Of a stretch of 64,000 nt of DNA, positions 8,889 through 18,144 are shown piece by piece. Below the pieces are notes generated by a model that saw only the letters and a list, made by a program, of their open reading frames with translations, was not told where the DNA came from and ran no database searches. The stretch's first letter is position 1; every line of letters begins with the position of its first letter. Source of the stretch: Marinifaba aquimaris (lineage in GTDB: Bacteria; Pseudomonadota; Gammaproteobacteria; Enterobacterales; Alteromonadaceae); contig NZ_JABULX010000001.1 of assembly GCF_013328345.1 (NCBI RefSeq), positions 124,001-188,000 on the forward strand, in the 5' to 3' direction. Position numbers and translations under genes: made by a program.

Positions 8889-10220
8889 TTATCTGTTTTC
8901 TTTCCAAGTTTGGTTTGTGGTGAAATCAATTAAACAAACTTGGCTATTGCCATACTTATCATTGGCGGCAACGCCCACCTTCTCAATGTCACTTTTTTTA
9001 ACGGTACAATCGTCAAAAGTATACTTCCATTGATTAAATGGTTTATCAAAATCAAAGTTATCATGAATATATTGGCCATCCTTTGTTTTAATCGCTAGGA
9101 AGGGTTGAGGGCCAAAAACAGGGTGATTTGAAGAGACATTTAACTGGTTATTTGTCACTTTCAATGAAAAGTCTAAAGGAGGTATTTCATTTAAGCTGAG
9201 TGCTTTTCGCATAGCATCTTTGCCAGATGAGTAAACAAAGTCGACTTCGGGATATTTCTTTTTGGCTTCAGATATTAAGCGATATACATAATCAATATCA
9301 GGAGACATGTCTCTGAAATCATGATTAGTAAAAGACAATATGACAGGCTTACCTGAATTAGCTTCTTCAAAAGCTTGCTCTACATCTGATGCAGATAAAA
9401 GCCTCAACCGAGTACCAATATTCAAACATCGAGCAATTGCCCTTCGGCAGTGGCCGGGTATTTGATAGTCATCATGGGAAGGGTGATAGGGAGCCCAATC
9501 CAAAGGTGCTCTTCTCCAATCACCAAATCGTCCATTAGCTAGATCAAGCTGCTGATCAAAATCTGATACAGATTGCGCTTGATTTGCGTATTCGAAAGGG
9601 ATGTATTGCTCTAAAAACCAATGACTATCAGGCCTAGTGGTATGGAAACCAGGTCGATAAACGGTAGGAAACCATGACCGTTCAATAATTTTTTTGGCAA
9701 TAATCTCAAATATTACTGGGTTTTGACTGAGGTAATTAGTTGCAGGAGATGTTCCTACTTTATAGAAACCAACAGGATGATGATGAAACTCTATTTGATC
9801 ATCAAACAAATCGTCTCGCTGTGAATAGAAGTCAAAAACAGCATGGTCCCGTTGATCACGGTGACGCGGATTTTCAGTAAACCCAATAAAGTCAAGGCAG
9901 TGCCAGTTATAAAGCCAACCTCTTCCATTTGAATCCAAGTATCGCTCTCGAAATGTTTTTGACATTATCTTATCCAGCATTGAAGATACGTCTGCCCAAT
10001 CCCGATTATAATCAAGTAAGTGAGGCGCAAAGACTTTTGCAACCTCCTTTTCTATCCCACCTAAATCTAGCTGACAATTTTGGATTTTTTTTAAATTCTC
10101 TTCACTTGCTGGAAGCGAAATATTAAAAATCTCTTTTAAGCGAGTAAAAGTAGCATCTAAGGTTTCATTTAATGGCCCTTCTGTATCGATGCAATGTACT
10201 ACATAAACAACTTTATTCAT
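8889..10220 (-). CDS. NodB-fold polysaccharide deacetylase-like protein
   Basis: This 443-residue protein shows the metal-site pattern of the carbohydrate esterase 4 / NodB fold. It has HCIDTEGP at the N terminus (catalytic and metal-binding aspartate region), FHHHP near residue 145 (histidine pair), YRPGFHTTRP further on (RPG motif) and SFTNHDFRD near the C-terminal part. There is no signal peptide, so it should act in the cytoplasm, where it could deacylate a nucleotide sugar or nonulosonate. It overlaps the end of legF by 8 bases. A late stretch of about 90 residues has no recognised motif. Confidence 0.65.
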   Translation of the reverse strand: MNKVVYVVHCIDTEGPLNETLDATFTRLKEIFNISLPASEENLKKIQNCQLDLGGIEKEVAKVFAPHLLDYNRDWADVSSMLDKIMSKTFRERYLDSNGRGWLYNWHCLDFIGFTENPRHRDQRDHAVFDFYSQRDDLFDDQIEFHHHPVGFYKVGTSPATNYLSQNPVIFEIIAKKIIERSWFPTVYRPGFHTTRPDSHWFLEQYIPFEYANQAQSVSDFDQQLDLANGRFGDWRRAPLDWAPYHPSHDDYQIPGHCRRAIARCLNIGTRLRLLSASDVEQAFEEANSGKPVILSFTNHDFRDMSPDIDYVYRLISEAKKKYPEVDFVYSSGKDAMRKALSLNEIPPLDFSLKVTNNQLNVSSNHPVFGPQPFLAIKTKDGQYIHDNFDFDKPFNQWKYTFDDCTVKKSDIEKVGVAANDKYGNSQVCLIDFTTNQTWKENR

Positions 10221-10908
10221 TTAATCCCTGCTGCATAATCAGCTCCGCGAACATAAAATCTAATTCAGTATCAATATCAACGGATTTAGTGTTAGGCATT
10301 TTAAATGCCGTAGTTTTAGCTATGGAACTATAAAAAGCACAACTTTGTTTAAACCGACCAACCTGATTGATGTATATAGCCCCATTAAAGCGGAAGTAAG
10401 TAGGTAGCGACTGACTATTCTCAAGTAAAGCTTGCTCTGCAATTAAACTGCTCAATTGATTGTTTTCACTAACTTGACAGGACCAAAGTGGCGAGTGTTC
10501 ACACTCAGTAACAGATACAAGAGAGTCCGCTTCAGTGAGCTTAAATTGTTGCATAGCTTGGCGAATACATTCAGAAGTTCTAAGAGGAGATGTAGGTTGG
10601 AGCCAAGTAAACTCATCCTCACCAGACAACGCTAATTTTTCAATTACGTCCATTGCAACATCTGCTGACTTAGCATCATCACTGGCTAAAGTTGAATCTC
10701 TTAAGAAAGGTACTTTAGCCCCGAATTCAATAGCAACATCCGCAATGCTTTGGCAATCGGTTGAGACAATAACCTCAGAAAACACTTTGCTCTGCAGAGC
10801 AGCATCAATAGTCCAGGCAATTAAAGGTTTATTGACAAAAATTTTAAGATTTTTATTCGGTAATCTCTTGCTGCCAGAGCGTGCAGGAATAATGGCAATA
10901 TGCTTCAT
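10213..10908 (-). CDS. legF: CMP-nonulosonate cytidylyltransferase, probably CMP-legionaminate synthetase
   Basis: The N terminus carries the acylneuraminate cytidylyltransferase signature PARSGSKRLPNKNL, followed by KPLIAWTIDAAL and STDCQSIADVA. Length of 231 residues fits the NeuA/LegF/PseF group. It follows ptmE directly, and the legI-legG-legC-legB genes lie upstream, so legionaminate is the likely substrate; a second cytidylyltransferase at 32553-33269 sits with the pseudaminate genes. The assignment between the two rests on neighbourhood. Confidence 0.85.
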   Translation of the reverse strand: MKHIAIIPARSGSKRLPNKNLKIFVNKPLIAWTIDAALQSKVFSEVIVSTDCQSIADVAIEFGAKVPFLRDSTLASDDAKSADVAMDVIEKLALSGEDEFTWLQPTSPLRTSECIRQAMQQFKLTEADSLVSVTECEHSPLWSCQVSENNQLSSLIAEQALLENSQSLPTYFRFNGAIYINQVGRFKQSCAFYSSIAKTTAFKMPNTKSVDIDTELDFMFAELIMQQGLNE

Positions 10909-10915
10909 TTTTCAG

Positions 10916-11968
10916 TTAGCACTCTAAGTTAAAATCATGCTGGGCTTTTTGAAAGTCATCAATCTTACCTATGTCTAACCAGTATTCATGTATAGGGAAT
11001 ACCTGAATACTTCGTCCCATCTCTAGATAATTGTTTATTAAGTCGGGCATATCTAAATATTCATCACCTGAAATTTCATTTAATAACGAAGGTTCAATGA
11101 CATAAATTCCAGCATTAACAAAATGCGTTGATATAGGTTTTTCAGATATTCCTGTTACTTCTCCGCTTTCAGTATTGATAACACCGTATGGTATTTGGTA
11201 TTCATATTGACGTGCACACATGGTCAAAGAAGCGTTGTTTTCATAATGAAATGACAGTAAATTTGAAAAGTCTAATTTAGTCAGAAGGTCGCAGTTCATA
11301 ATAATCAAAGGCAAACTGCTCTCTAATTTTGGTAACAAACCTAAACCTCCAGCAGTTCCTAACGGCTTAGGCTCCTCAATATAAGTAATATTGATTCCCC
11401 ATTGTTCACCGTTGCCAAAATAATCTCGAATAACCTCTGGTAAGTAATGAACAGAAATATAGAAATTGACAAATCCTGCCTCAACGAAACTTTCGAGGAT
11501 TGTTTCCATAATCGGTTTGCTGCCAATTTTCAGCATAGGTTTAGGGCATGTCTTAGTGAGATCGCCTAATCGTCTTCCGAAGCCGCCAGCCATAAGCAAA
11601 ACAGGATTTAACTGTTTAACTGGTTTTAATAAATCTTTTAATGAGACAAGATCAACCAAACGCCCTTTTTCAAGAACAGGAATTTGCAATAAATCTCTTT
11701 CTTGCATTATTCGTTTTATTTTTTTGAGGTTAGTGCCTTTATTAACCGTTGTAGGTTTGGCATTCATTATTTTATCAACTGACGTTTCAAGAGAGATGTT
11801 ATTTAAAATAGCACGCCTAATATCACCATCAGTTAACGTACCAAGTAAGTTACCATCACCGTCTAAAACAAGAATGATCCTTAAGCTCTGCTTATCCAAT
11901 ATTTCCATCGCAGAAATAATGGGTATACTCCGATTAACGACAATATTTTTCCAATTTGACACAGTCAT
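10916..11968 (-). CDS. ptmE: CBS-domain nucleotidyltransferase, PtmE-like glucosamine-1-phosphate guanylyltransferase
   Basis: This is a two-part protein. Residues 1-115 form a CBS domain pair (VLDGDGNLLGTLTDGDIRRA and a second repeat), and residues 118-350 are a sugar nucleotidyltransferase with LLMAGGFGRRLGDLT and PKPMLKIGSKPI. This architecture is that of Campylobacter PtmE, which makes GDP-glucosamine for the legionaminic acid pathway. It suggests that this pathway starts from GDP-linked sugars rather than UDP-GlcNAc. A FliA-like -10 element lies about 43 bases upstream of the start. Confidence 0.8.
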   Translation of the reverse strand: MTVSNWKNIVVNRSIPIISAMEILDKQSLRIILVLDGDGNLLGTLTDGDIRRAILNNISLETSVDKIMNAKPTTVNKGTNLKKIKRIMQERDLLQIPVLEKGRLVDLVSLKDLLKPVKQLNPVLLMAGGFGRRLGDLTKTCPKPMLKIGSKPIMETILESFVEAGFVNFYISVHYLPEVIRDYFGNGEQWGINITYIEEPKPLGTAGGLGLLPKLESSLPLIIMNCDLLTKLDFSNLLSFHYENNASLTMCARQYEYQIPYGVINTESGEVTGISEKPISTHFVNAGIYVIEPSLLNEISGDEYLDMPDLINNYLEMGRSIQVFPIHEYWLDIGKIDDFQKAQHDFNLEC

Positions 11969-12010
11969 GATCTATCACTAATTAAACATACAACAGAGGT
12001 TATTAATTTT

Positions 12011-12037
12011 TTATCGGCAAGAAGCTTAAGAAATTAA
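12011..12037 (-). promoter_or_regulatory. Possible FliA-like promoter of ptmE-legF
   Basis: In the gap between the NeuD-like gene and ptmE the minus strand has a perfect extended -10 element, GCCGATAA. At the correct 15-base distance the -35 position reads TTAAT, matching TAAAG at three of five bases. The good -10 and the position in a 75-base gap argue for it; the weak -35 argues against it. It would make ptmE and the genes below it a separate transcription unit. Confidence 0.45.
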
Positions 12038-12043
12038 GACTTT

Positions 12044-12661
12044 TTAATTGTTAAAGTAGACTTCAGATTGAGCAACGTTCCTCAAAACTTTAGAACCCAT
12101 ACCAACAACGGATGACTCCGCTATTAAAAGGTTATTTTTTATCGTACTTCCCGCTCCGATAAAAACGTTATCTTGAATATCTACATGACCACACAACAAA
12201 CTGCGCGGTGCCAAATGACAATGATTCCCTATATTACAATCATGCTCAACAATTACGCCGGTATTCACAATCGAATTGTCACCAAGTTTAGCGTTTGCTT
12301 GAACTATTGAGCCCATTAATAACTGAACTCCCTCTCCTAACTTAGCACTCGGTGATACTGTACTTGAATTATCAATAACAGAAGCAAATTTATAACCCAA
12401 GTTTTTATATTTTTGATAGATTCTTTGCCTTATATCAGTAAAGGGCATAAAACCAATACCATTTACCAACTCCACATCATTGGGTTTAAATTCAAATCTA
12501 AAACCATCATCATTGTAGTTTTCAAATTGACTAAACAAAGAGTCTGATTGAGGTGTTTTTTCACTGACTGTTGCCACAATATCTGTACCTTGCTTACTTA
12601 CAACATCATATAAAACAGAGGCGTGACCGCCGTTCCCCAAAAAGACTATTGGTTTACTCAT
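12044..12661 (-). CDS. NeuD/PglD-type sugar acetyltransferase, LegH candidate
   Basis: This is a 205-residue left-handed beta-helix acetyltransferase. The N-terminal FLGNGGHASVLYDVV is the nucleotide-sugar-binding loop of the NeuD/PglD family. Hexapeptide repeats follow (for example NTGVIVEHDCNIGNHCHLAPRS), including the catalytic histidine in VEHDC. In the legionaminic acid pathway an acetyltransferase (LegH) acetylates the 4-amino group made by LegC, and this is the only candidate in the leg operon. It overlaps legI by 8 bases. A NeuD-like O-acetyltransferase role is the alternative. Confidence 0.75.
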   Translation of the reverse strand: MSKPIVFLGNGGHASVLYDVVSKQGTDIVATVSEKTPQSDSLFSQFENYNDDGFRFEFKPNDVELVNGIGFMPFTDIRQRIYQKYKNLGYKFASVIDNSSTVSPSAKLGEGVQLLMGSIVQANAKLGDNSIVNTGVIVEHDCNIGNHCHLAPRSLLCGHVDIQDNVFIGAGSTIKNNLLIAESSVVGMGSKVLRNVAQSEVYFNN

Positions 12662-13745
12662 CTAGAAGTTCTCCCTTGTTGTAAGCATGCTTAGATTGTT
12701 TCCCTATCAAGCTCCAATACATCATAGGTGACATACCTACACCAGGACGTTTGATTGAAACATTTTGTTCGGTAAATAACTCTCCAGCAGCGATATTTTC
12801 CTCAGCAATTAAGCTTTTTCTGGCGACCTTAGCCACTTCAATCTCATCTTCGCTTGGTAACTTTTCAAAACGTCCTTGGCTAATCTCAACACACCGAATA
12901 CCATCAACAAGTTGCTTTAACTCTTTAGGTGTTAAGGATGCTTTATGATCCGGACCAGGTAAATTTCTATCTAAAGTAAAATGTTTTTCTATGATACTAG
13001 CACCAGCTGAAACTGCGGCCAATGAAACGACAGTGCCCTGACTGTGATCGGAATAGCCTACAGCAAGGCCAAAGTGCTCCCTCATTGTCACCATAGCATT
13101 TAAATTTATATCTTCTAATGGTGCTGGGTATTGAGATGTGCAATGTAAAAGAGAGACCTTCTTTAATAAAACATCACGACCGGAATCACTCTGATAGTAA
13201 TGTTTACATTCATCTAAAGATCCTGGCATTCCTTCTTTAGTTAAATAACCAAATGCTAAAACGGCTAGTGCATCTTCAATTGTTTTCATATCGGACATGC
13301 CAGTTGAGAGTATGATTGGCTTCATAGATCGTGCATGCTTGATAAGCAATGGACCATTAGTGATCTCACCACTACCTACCTTTAATCTTGAAACAGCTAA
13401 ATCATTAATAACATAATTAAGGCTCTGTTCCTCAAATGCGGTAGACATAAACTCAATATTTTTCTCTATACAGTAATCTCTTAGACCAGCATATTCATGG
13501 TGAGTTAATTCCAATCGCTTAAGCATCTTGAGCTGACTTTCCTCAAGACCAGTATTTTCCGCTTGATAATTAGCTTGTTTAGCGTTGCTCGTCGCTAATA
13601 ATTCAGCTTTAAAAGTTTGGAATTTGACAGCATCAGCACCAGCTATCACTGCAACATCAATCAATTGCTTTGCTAACTCGAAAGAGCCGTTATGATTAAC
13701 TCCCGCTTCAGCAATAATAAATGTTTTATTTCCCTTCATGGTCAT
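12654..13745 (-). CDS. legI: N,N'-diacetyllegionaminate synthase
   Basis: This member of the NeuB family condenses a 6-deoxy-mannosamine derivative with phosphoenolpyruvate to form the nine-carbon acid. The N terminus is FIIAEAGVNHNGSFELAKQL with KFQTFKAE; SDHSQG and EKHFTLDRNLPGPDHKAS are the family's metal and substrate motifs. The C terminus (RKSLIAEENIAAGELFT) is the SAF antifreeze-like domain. An ATG at 13739 gives a start closer to family usage than the ATG at 13745. Legionaminate rather than sialate is assigned because legB, legC, legG and ptmE surround it. Confidence 0.88.
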   Translation of the reverse strand: MTMKGNKTFIIAEAGVNHNGSFELAKQLIDVAVIAGADAVKFQTFKAELLATSNAKQANYQAENTGLEESQLKMLKRLELTHHEYAGLRDYCIEKNIEFMSTAFEEQSLNYVINDLAVSRLKVGSGEITNGPLLIKHARSMKPIILSTGMSDMKTIEDALAVLAFGYLTKEGMPGSLDECKHYYQSDSGRDVLLKKVSLLHCTSQYPAPLEDINLNAMVTMREHFGLAVGYSDHSQGTVVSLAAVSAGASIIEKHFTLDRNLPGPDHKASLTPKELKQLVDGIRCVEISQGRFEKLPSEDEIEVAKVARKSLIAEENIAAGELFTEQNVSIKRPGVGMSPMMYWSLIGKQSKHAYNKGELLDE

Positions 13746-13754
13746 TTCCGCTGG

Positions 13755-14924
13755 TTATGAGGCTGAAATATCAAAAAAAGGTTTTTTGATATTCTTAAAA
13801 GGTAAAAGTTGACTGATTGTGTTAAAAATACGCTCACTACTTCCCCCGTTACCATAAGGATTCTCCACTTGACGACAAAACGTTCTAAATTCAGGTGTTA
13901 ATGCTTTGTCGATATGTTCGACTATAAACTCAACCTTAGCATTGCAGTGTAAGGTACTTTCAGCACTTATACGTCCCTCTTGCCTATCTCCAATATTAAT
14001 TGAAGGAACACCAAAAGATGGCGCTTCAATAATCCCACTAGAAGAATTACCGATGACTGCAGTACTATATTTCATCAGACTTAAATATCTTTGCTGACCT
14101 AAAGATGGTGAAACGACAACACGACCTTTATTGTTGTGTGCATAACTTAAGATCATATTAATTAGTGCTTTTCCACTTTGATCTGCATTAGGGTATGTAA
14201 TTATCACTTTGTGATCTTGGAAACGATCTAATGCTTTAAATAACGCCCCTAACTCTGTTTGGGCTTGTTCTGGTATTAACGTGACGGGATGGTGAGTTAC
14301 TAAAAAAAACGAGTTTGGGTTTAACTCTATATCAAGACTTTCACTTATTTCACTTAGCGGCATTGCAGATAGTTTAGATATATTATCAATACCCGGAGCA
14401 CCTACATTAAATATTAATTCAGGGTTTTCTCCCAACTGTACCAAGCGAGCTCTGTAGCGTTCTGTCGAGGTAAAGTGCATATGAGATAATTTACTAATAG
14501 CGTGGCGTATACTTTCATCCATAGCCCCTTGCGTAATTTCACCACCATGGATATGAGCTATAGGCACTCTAGCAATCATAGCTGTTTGCGCAATAGCAAA
14601 TGTTTCAAACCGATCCCCTAAAACGACAAGTACATCAGGTTTCAAACGTTCCAAATTCTCAGCTGCACTTATCATGGCTAACCCCATGGCTTTAGCAATG
14701 CCAACATCGCTATCGGACGAAAGCAGCATTTCAATTTTTGCCGAGATGTTAAACCCATCATTTTCAATCTGTTTAATAGTAGAGCCAAACTCGGGAGAAA
14801 AATGAGTACCACCTACTAAAAGTTGCAACTCTGAACTCGGAGTTCCATTTATTAACCTTATGAGAGGAAGTAATAAACCATAGTCAGCTCTAGTACCTGT
14901 AAAAACGGCTATTTTGTTTTTCAT
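13755..14924 (-). CDS. legG: Hydrolysing nucleotide-sugar 2-epimerase of the NeuC/LegG family
   Basis: The N terminus KIAVFTGTRADYGLL and the motifs VVLGDRFETFA, HIHGGEITQGAMDESIRHA and GNSSSGIIEAPSFG are those of hydrolysing UDP-GlcNAc-type 2-epimerases. They release 6-deoxy-ManNAc-type sugars for the following synthase. About 389 residues is normal for the family. I prefer the ATG at 14924; a GTG at 14930 overlaps the legC stop. It stands between legC and legI, the order expected for legionaminic acid synthesis. Confidence 0.88.
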   Translation of the reverse strand: MKNKIAVFTGTRADYGLLLPLIRLINGTPSSELQLLVGGTHFSPEFGSTIKQIENDGFNISAKIEMLLSSDSDVGIAKAMGLAMISAAENLERLKPDVLVVLGDRFETFAIAQTAMIARVPIAHIHGGEITQGAMDESIRHAISKLSHMHFTSTERYRARLVQLGENPELIFNVGAPGIDNISKLSAMPLSEISESLDIELNPNSFFLVTHHPVTLIPEQAQTELGALFKALDRFQDHKVIITYPNADQSGKALINMILSYAHNNKGRVVVSPSLGQQRYLSLMKYSTAVIGNSSSGIIEAPSFGVPSINIGDRQEGRISAESTLHCNAKVEFIVEHIDKALTPEFRTFCRQVENPYGNGGSSERIFNTISQLLPFKNIKKPFFDISAS

Positions 14925-14926
14925 GA

Positions 14927-16090
14927 TCACTCTACAATCGCGCTGCTAGGTAAATTTAATAAACGTTTGGAAAGAAACTGGCTAATGGGCAGATCATTAG
15001 CACATGGAGCATCAGCATACATGGGAAGTTCATTTATCAACGTCCATACAGGTCGAGTCATTACATTTCCATTATTAGTAAATTCAAGCATCTGCTGCCT
15101 TGATTTTTCATCAGGGCATATAATTGCATTCAGCCAATAATTTGATCTGCAATTTTTAGGTTCTGCAACAAACTGGTAATCAGTATCTACAAAAAAATGT
15201 TTATAGGCTGAAGCAATTTCGCGTTTTGATTTCAATAGCAGCTCTAACTTTTCCATTTGCGCACAACCTAAAGCCGCATTTAAATTGGCCAACCGATAAT
15301 TAAACCCAACCTGATCATGAACATATTCATAAGGATGTGGAGTTTTAGCGGTAGTTGTGATGTGGCGACCTTTTTTCTCATCTTCCAAAGAGCGTGTTAA
15401 GACCATCCCTCCACTACCCGTTGTAATAATTTTATTACCATTAAAACTGATTGCTGCGTAATCACCGAAAGTTCCAGTGTGACGCCCCTTGTAGAAAGAA
15501 CCTAAGCTTTCAGCAGCATCTTCAATAACAACTAAATTATGTTTTTTGGCAATCATAATTAAAGCATCTAAATCACACGGATGACCGAAAGTATGCATAG
15601 GTAGAATAGCTTTAACACGCTTTCCTGACTTTTTATCAATACATTCTCCGCCTTCATTCAAGAATGTATCTTCATCCAAATAAGTTTCCAGTGAAATAGG
15701 ACAAAGTCCCAATGTTTGCTCACATACATCAACAAATAAAGGGATTGCTCCAACCTGATTAATAGCATTAGCGGTTGCTACAAAAGTTAACGCTTGAGTT
15801 ATGACATAGTCAGAGCTTGACACTCCTGCTAAATGAAGGGCTGTATGTAATGCAGCTGTACCATTGACGGTCGCGACTGCTCCTTTTGCGTTTGTATACT
15901 TTTTAATAGCACCTTCAAATTTATCTACATATGCACCAACACTGGAGACGAAAGTAGAAGCCAAGGTATCATTCACATATTGAGCTTCATTCCCTTTAAA
16001 GATTGGGGCATGTAAAGGAATAAAATCTTGCTCTTTATATAGGTCTCTAATAAAAGAAACGACTCTCTGGGAGTCAACAACATTAGACAT
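14927..16090 (-). CDS. legC: LegC-family nucleotide-sugar aminotransferase
   Basis: This 387-residue PLP aminotransferase is of the DegT/DnrJ/EryC1 fold. The PLP lysine lies in FNGNKIITTGSGG, preceded by the ribbon VIEDAAESLGSFYKGRHTGTFGD. LegC enzymes place the 4-amino group on the keto sugar made by LegB. The start overlaps the end of legB by 8 bases. A second aminotransferase of the same fold, at 33331-34521, belongs to the pseudaminic branch and carries a different lysine context. Confidence 0.88.
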   Translation of the reverse strand: MSNVVDSQRVVSFIRDLYKEQDFIPLHAPIFKGNEAQYVNDTLASTFVSSVGAYVDKFEGAIKKYTNAKGAVATVNGTAALHTALHLAGVSSSDYVITQALTFVATANAINQVGAIPLFVDVCEQTLGLCPISLETYLDEDTFLNEGGECIDKKSGKRVKAILPMHTFGHPCDLDALIMIAKKHNLVVIEDAAESLGSFYKGRHTGTFGDYAAISFNGNKIITTGSGGMVLTRSLEDEKKGRHITTTAKTPHPYEYVHDQVGFNYRLANLNAALGCAQMEKLELLLKSKREIASAYKHFFVDTDYQFVAEPKNCRSNYWLNAIICPDEKSRQQMLEFTNNGNVMTRPVWTLINELPMYADAPCANDLPISQFLSKRLLNLPSSAIVE

Positions 16091-17063
16091 TGTAAATAGT
16101 AGACTTATATTTAGATAAATTATGCTTTTGTGTAAACCAATCTATTGTTTCAGTTAAACCTGCCTTTAAATCAAAATCAGGGCTAAAGTTAGTTAATGTT
16201 TTTATTTTCTTATTATCTCCCCAGAGCCTAAATACTTCTGATTGGCTAGGTCTTAAACGTTCTGAATCACTAACAAATTCAACATCACTGTTCATTATTT
16301 CTTTTATTAGGTTGAGCGTATCTCCAATCGAAATTTCATAATTGGATGCAATATTTACAATCTCACCGACTGCGTCTTCACACTCAGCAAGTTCAAGAAA
16401 TCCCTTACAAGTATCTAATACAAAATTGAAATCCCTTGTCGGACTTAAATCACCTAGTTTTATTCTTTTTTGGCCACTTGCAATTTGACTTATAATCGTC
16501 GGAATAACCGCTCTAGCTGATTGCCTCGGCCCATAAGTATTAAATGGTCTAACTATCGTTACAGGAAGGTTAAAAGAATTAAAATAACTCATAGCAATAG
16601 AGTCAGCGCCAATTTTAGATGCACTATAGGGAGACTGAGGCTTAATAGGATGTTTTTCATCAATTGGTACGTACTTAGCTGTACCATAAACCTCACTAGT
16701 TGAAGTATGGAGCAAACGAGATACACCTGATTTTTTTGCAGCCTCACATATATTTAAAGTACCAGATACATTAGTATCCACATAACTCTGAGGTGCTTGA
16801 TAAGAATAAGGAATAGCAATTAATGCGGCCAAATGAAAAACGACATCACACCCAGACACTAAGCTATCACAGAAAAAAGAATCTCGAATATCCCCGCTCA
16901 CGACTTCTAAATTATCGTGACAGGCAACATCTTCTAACCATCCCCAGTTATTAAATGAGTTATATTGGGAAAGAGCTCTTACTTCATAACCCATTTGAAG
17001 AGCTTGCTCTGTTAAATGAGAGCCGATAAAACCATCCGCACCAGTAATCAATACTTTAGTCAT
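16083..17063 (-). CDS. legB: NAD-dependent 4,6-dehydratase LegB
   Basis: This 326-residue extended SDR enzyme has VLITGADGFIGSHLTEQ at the N terminus, TSTSEVYGTA and the catalytic YSASK. LegB dehydrates the N-acetylglucosamine nucleotide to the 4-keto-6-deoxy sugar, the first committed step to legionaminic acid. The stretch from NTYGPRQSARAVIPTI to RIKLGDLSPTRDFNFV is typical of this subgroup. It heads legB-legC-legG-legI and starts 3 bases below the stop of the sialyltransferase-like gene. Confidence 0.88.
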   Translation of the reverse strand: MTKVLITGADGFIGSHLTEQALQMGYEVRALSQYNSFNNWGWLEDVACHDNLEVVSGDIRDSFFCDSLVSGCDVVFHLAALIAIPYSYQAPQSYVDTNVSGTLNICEAAKKSGVSRLLHTSTSEVYGTAKYVPIDEKHPIKPQSPYSASKIGADSIAMSYFNSFNLPVTIVRPFNTYGPRQSARAVIPTIISQIASGQKRIKLGDLSPTRDFNFVLDTCKGFLELAECEDAVGEIVNIASNYEISIGDTLNLIKEIMNSDVEFVSDSERLRPSQSEVFRLWGDNKKIKTLTNFSPDFDLKAGLTETIDWFTQKHNLSKYKSTIYNV

Positions 17064-17066
17064 TTT

Positions 17067-18128
17067 TTAATAATCTCTTTCTTTATTTTGTATGTGTTTA
17101 TCGATCACATGAGGAAACGCAACTTTCCAATCGCCAATTAAATCATCTTGCTCAAATATTGAACCCACCTCCCGAGCAAACATAATGTTATTAACTGCCG
17201 TACTACAAAAACACAATAATAAATCTACTATTTCTTCGCCAAGTAAATTCAAGACTTCAATAGGCAGATATTGAGGTAGTAAGGTCACATTGTTAACAGT
17301 CAACTTAGAAAAAGTACCTTTATCTCTGGGGTGGGGCTTTATAAACACTTGGTAACCGATAGCTTGATAAAAGGCTATCACTTTCTCATATGCGGCAACC
17401 TCTTCCTCTTCAGTACATATACCATCTAGTGCTAAAACACTCGTTAAAAAAATCAGTGTTTTTTTAGTGCCATTAACGCCTTTATTAAAATTAACCTTAG
17501 ATTCTAAAAATGAATTTATTACATTTTCCTTTGCCATTTTTGGTAAAGATAGTTCAAGTTCATTCAATGAATATTGGACACTCTTATTTTGTAACTCCTG
17601 CACCAGTAATTCAGGCTTTTGGTTGTATATTTTAGATATTTTAGGACTCAAAAAATAAGGCTCAAAAAAACCTAATTTTGATACCCGCTTTTTTGTAGCT
17701 TCTGGAATTTCAGGTATGTAGGTATAAGAGTAATCACCATCTGCAATCAAGTTAACTTTATTTGCTTGCTTAAGAATAAATTGAGTCAATAACCCTGAAG
17801 TAAAAATATGTATGTCTTTGGCTAATATAGCATTAATAAACGAAGAATAAGGGTTTTCCTCATTACGCCCCCATTTATTTTTAGAGCTCTCGTCTAGCTC
17901 TTTCCACTGCATATGAAGTGAATAACTATCAAAAAAATCAAACTCTAACCAACCAATATTTAAAGTCAGTACCTCTTTTAATTCAAATAGCTCTTTTTGA
18001 TTTTGCGTAACATGAAGGCTTAGCACTGCTTTTGATATTTTTTCGCACATAGAGTATTCACGATAAGCAAACAAGATTGCTGTATATAAGTGATAATAGG
18101 TATGGCAAATATAAACTTTCTGGCTCAT
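17067..18128 (-). CDS. Sialyltransferase-like glycosyltransferase (GT52/GT38-type motifs)
   Basis: This 353-residue protein shows, in order, the three short motifs shared by several bacterial sialyltransferase families: an acidic-Gly motif in NLIADGDYSY (near residue 131), the HP motif in IKPHPRD (near residue 265), and a paired Ser-Thr in CFCSTAVNN (near residue 310). The beginning, VYICHTYYHLYTAILFA, resembles the opening strand of GT52-type enzymes. Its place between the Maf gene and legB makes a CMP-legionaminate (or CMP-pseudaminate) transferase plausible. I use the ATG at 18128; the longer frame begins with TTG. The assignment is by motif only. Confidence 0.6.
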   Translation of the reverse strand: MSQKVYICHTYYHLYTAILFAYREYSMCEKISKAVLSLHVTQNQKELFELKEVLTLNIGWLEFDFFDSYSLHMQWKELDESSKNKWGRNEENPYSSFINAILAKDIHIFTSGLLTQFILKQANKVNLIADGDYSYTYIPEIPEATKKRVSKLGFFEPYFLSPKISKIYNQKPELLVQELQNKSVQYSLNELELSLPKMAKENVINSFLESKVNFNKGVNGTKKTLIFLTSVLALDGICTEEEEVAAYEKVIAFYQAIGYQVFIKPHPRDKGTFSKLTVNNVTLLPQYLPIEVLNLLGEEIVDLLLCFCSTAVNNIMFAREVGSIFEQDDLIGDWKVAFPHVIDKHIQNKERDY

Positions 18129-18144
18129 CAAAATACTTCCGCCA

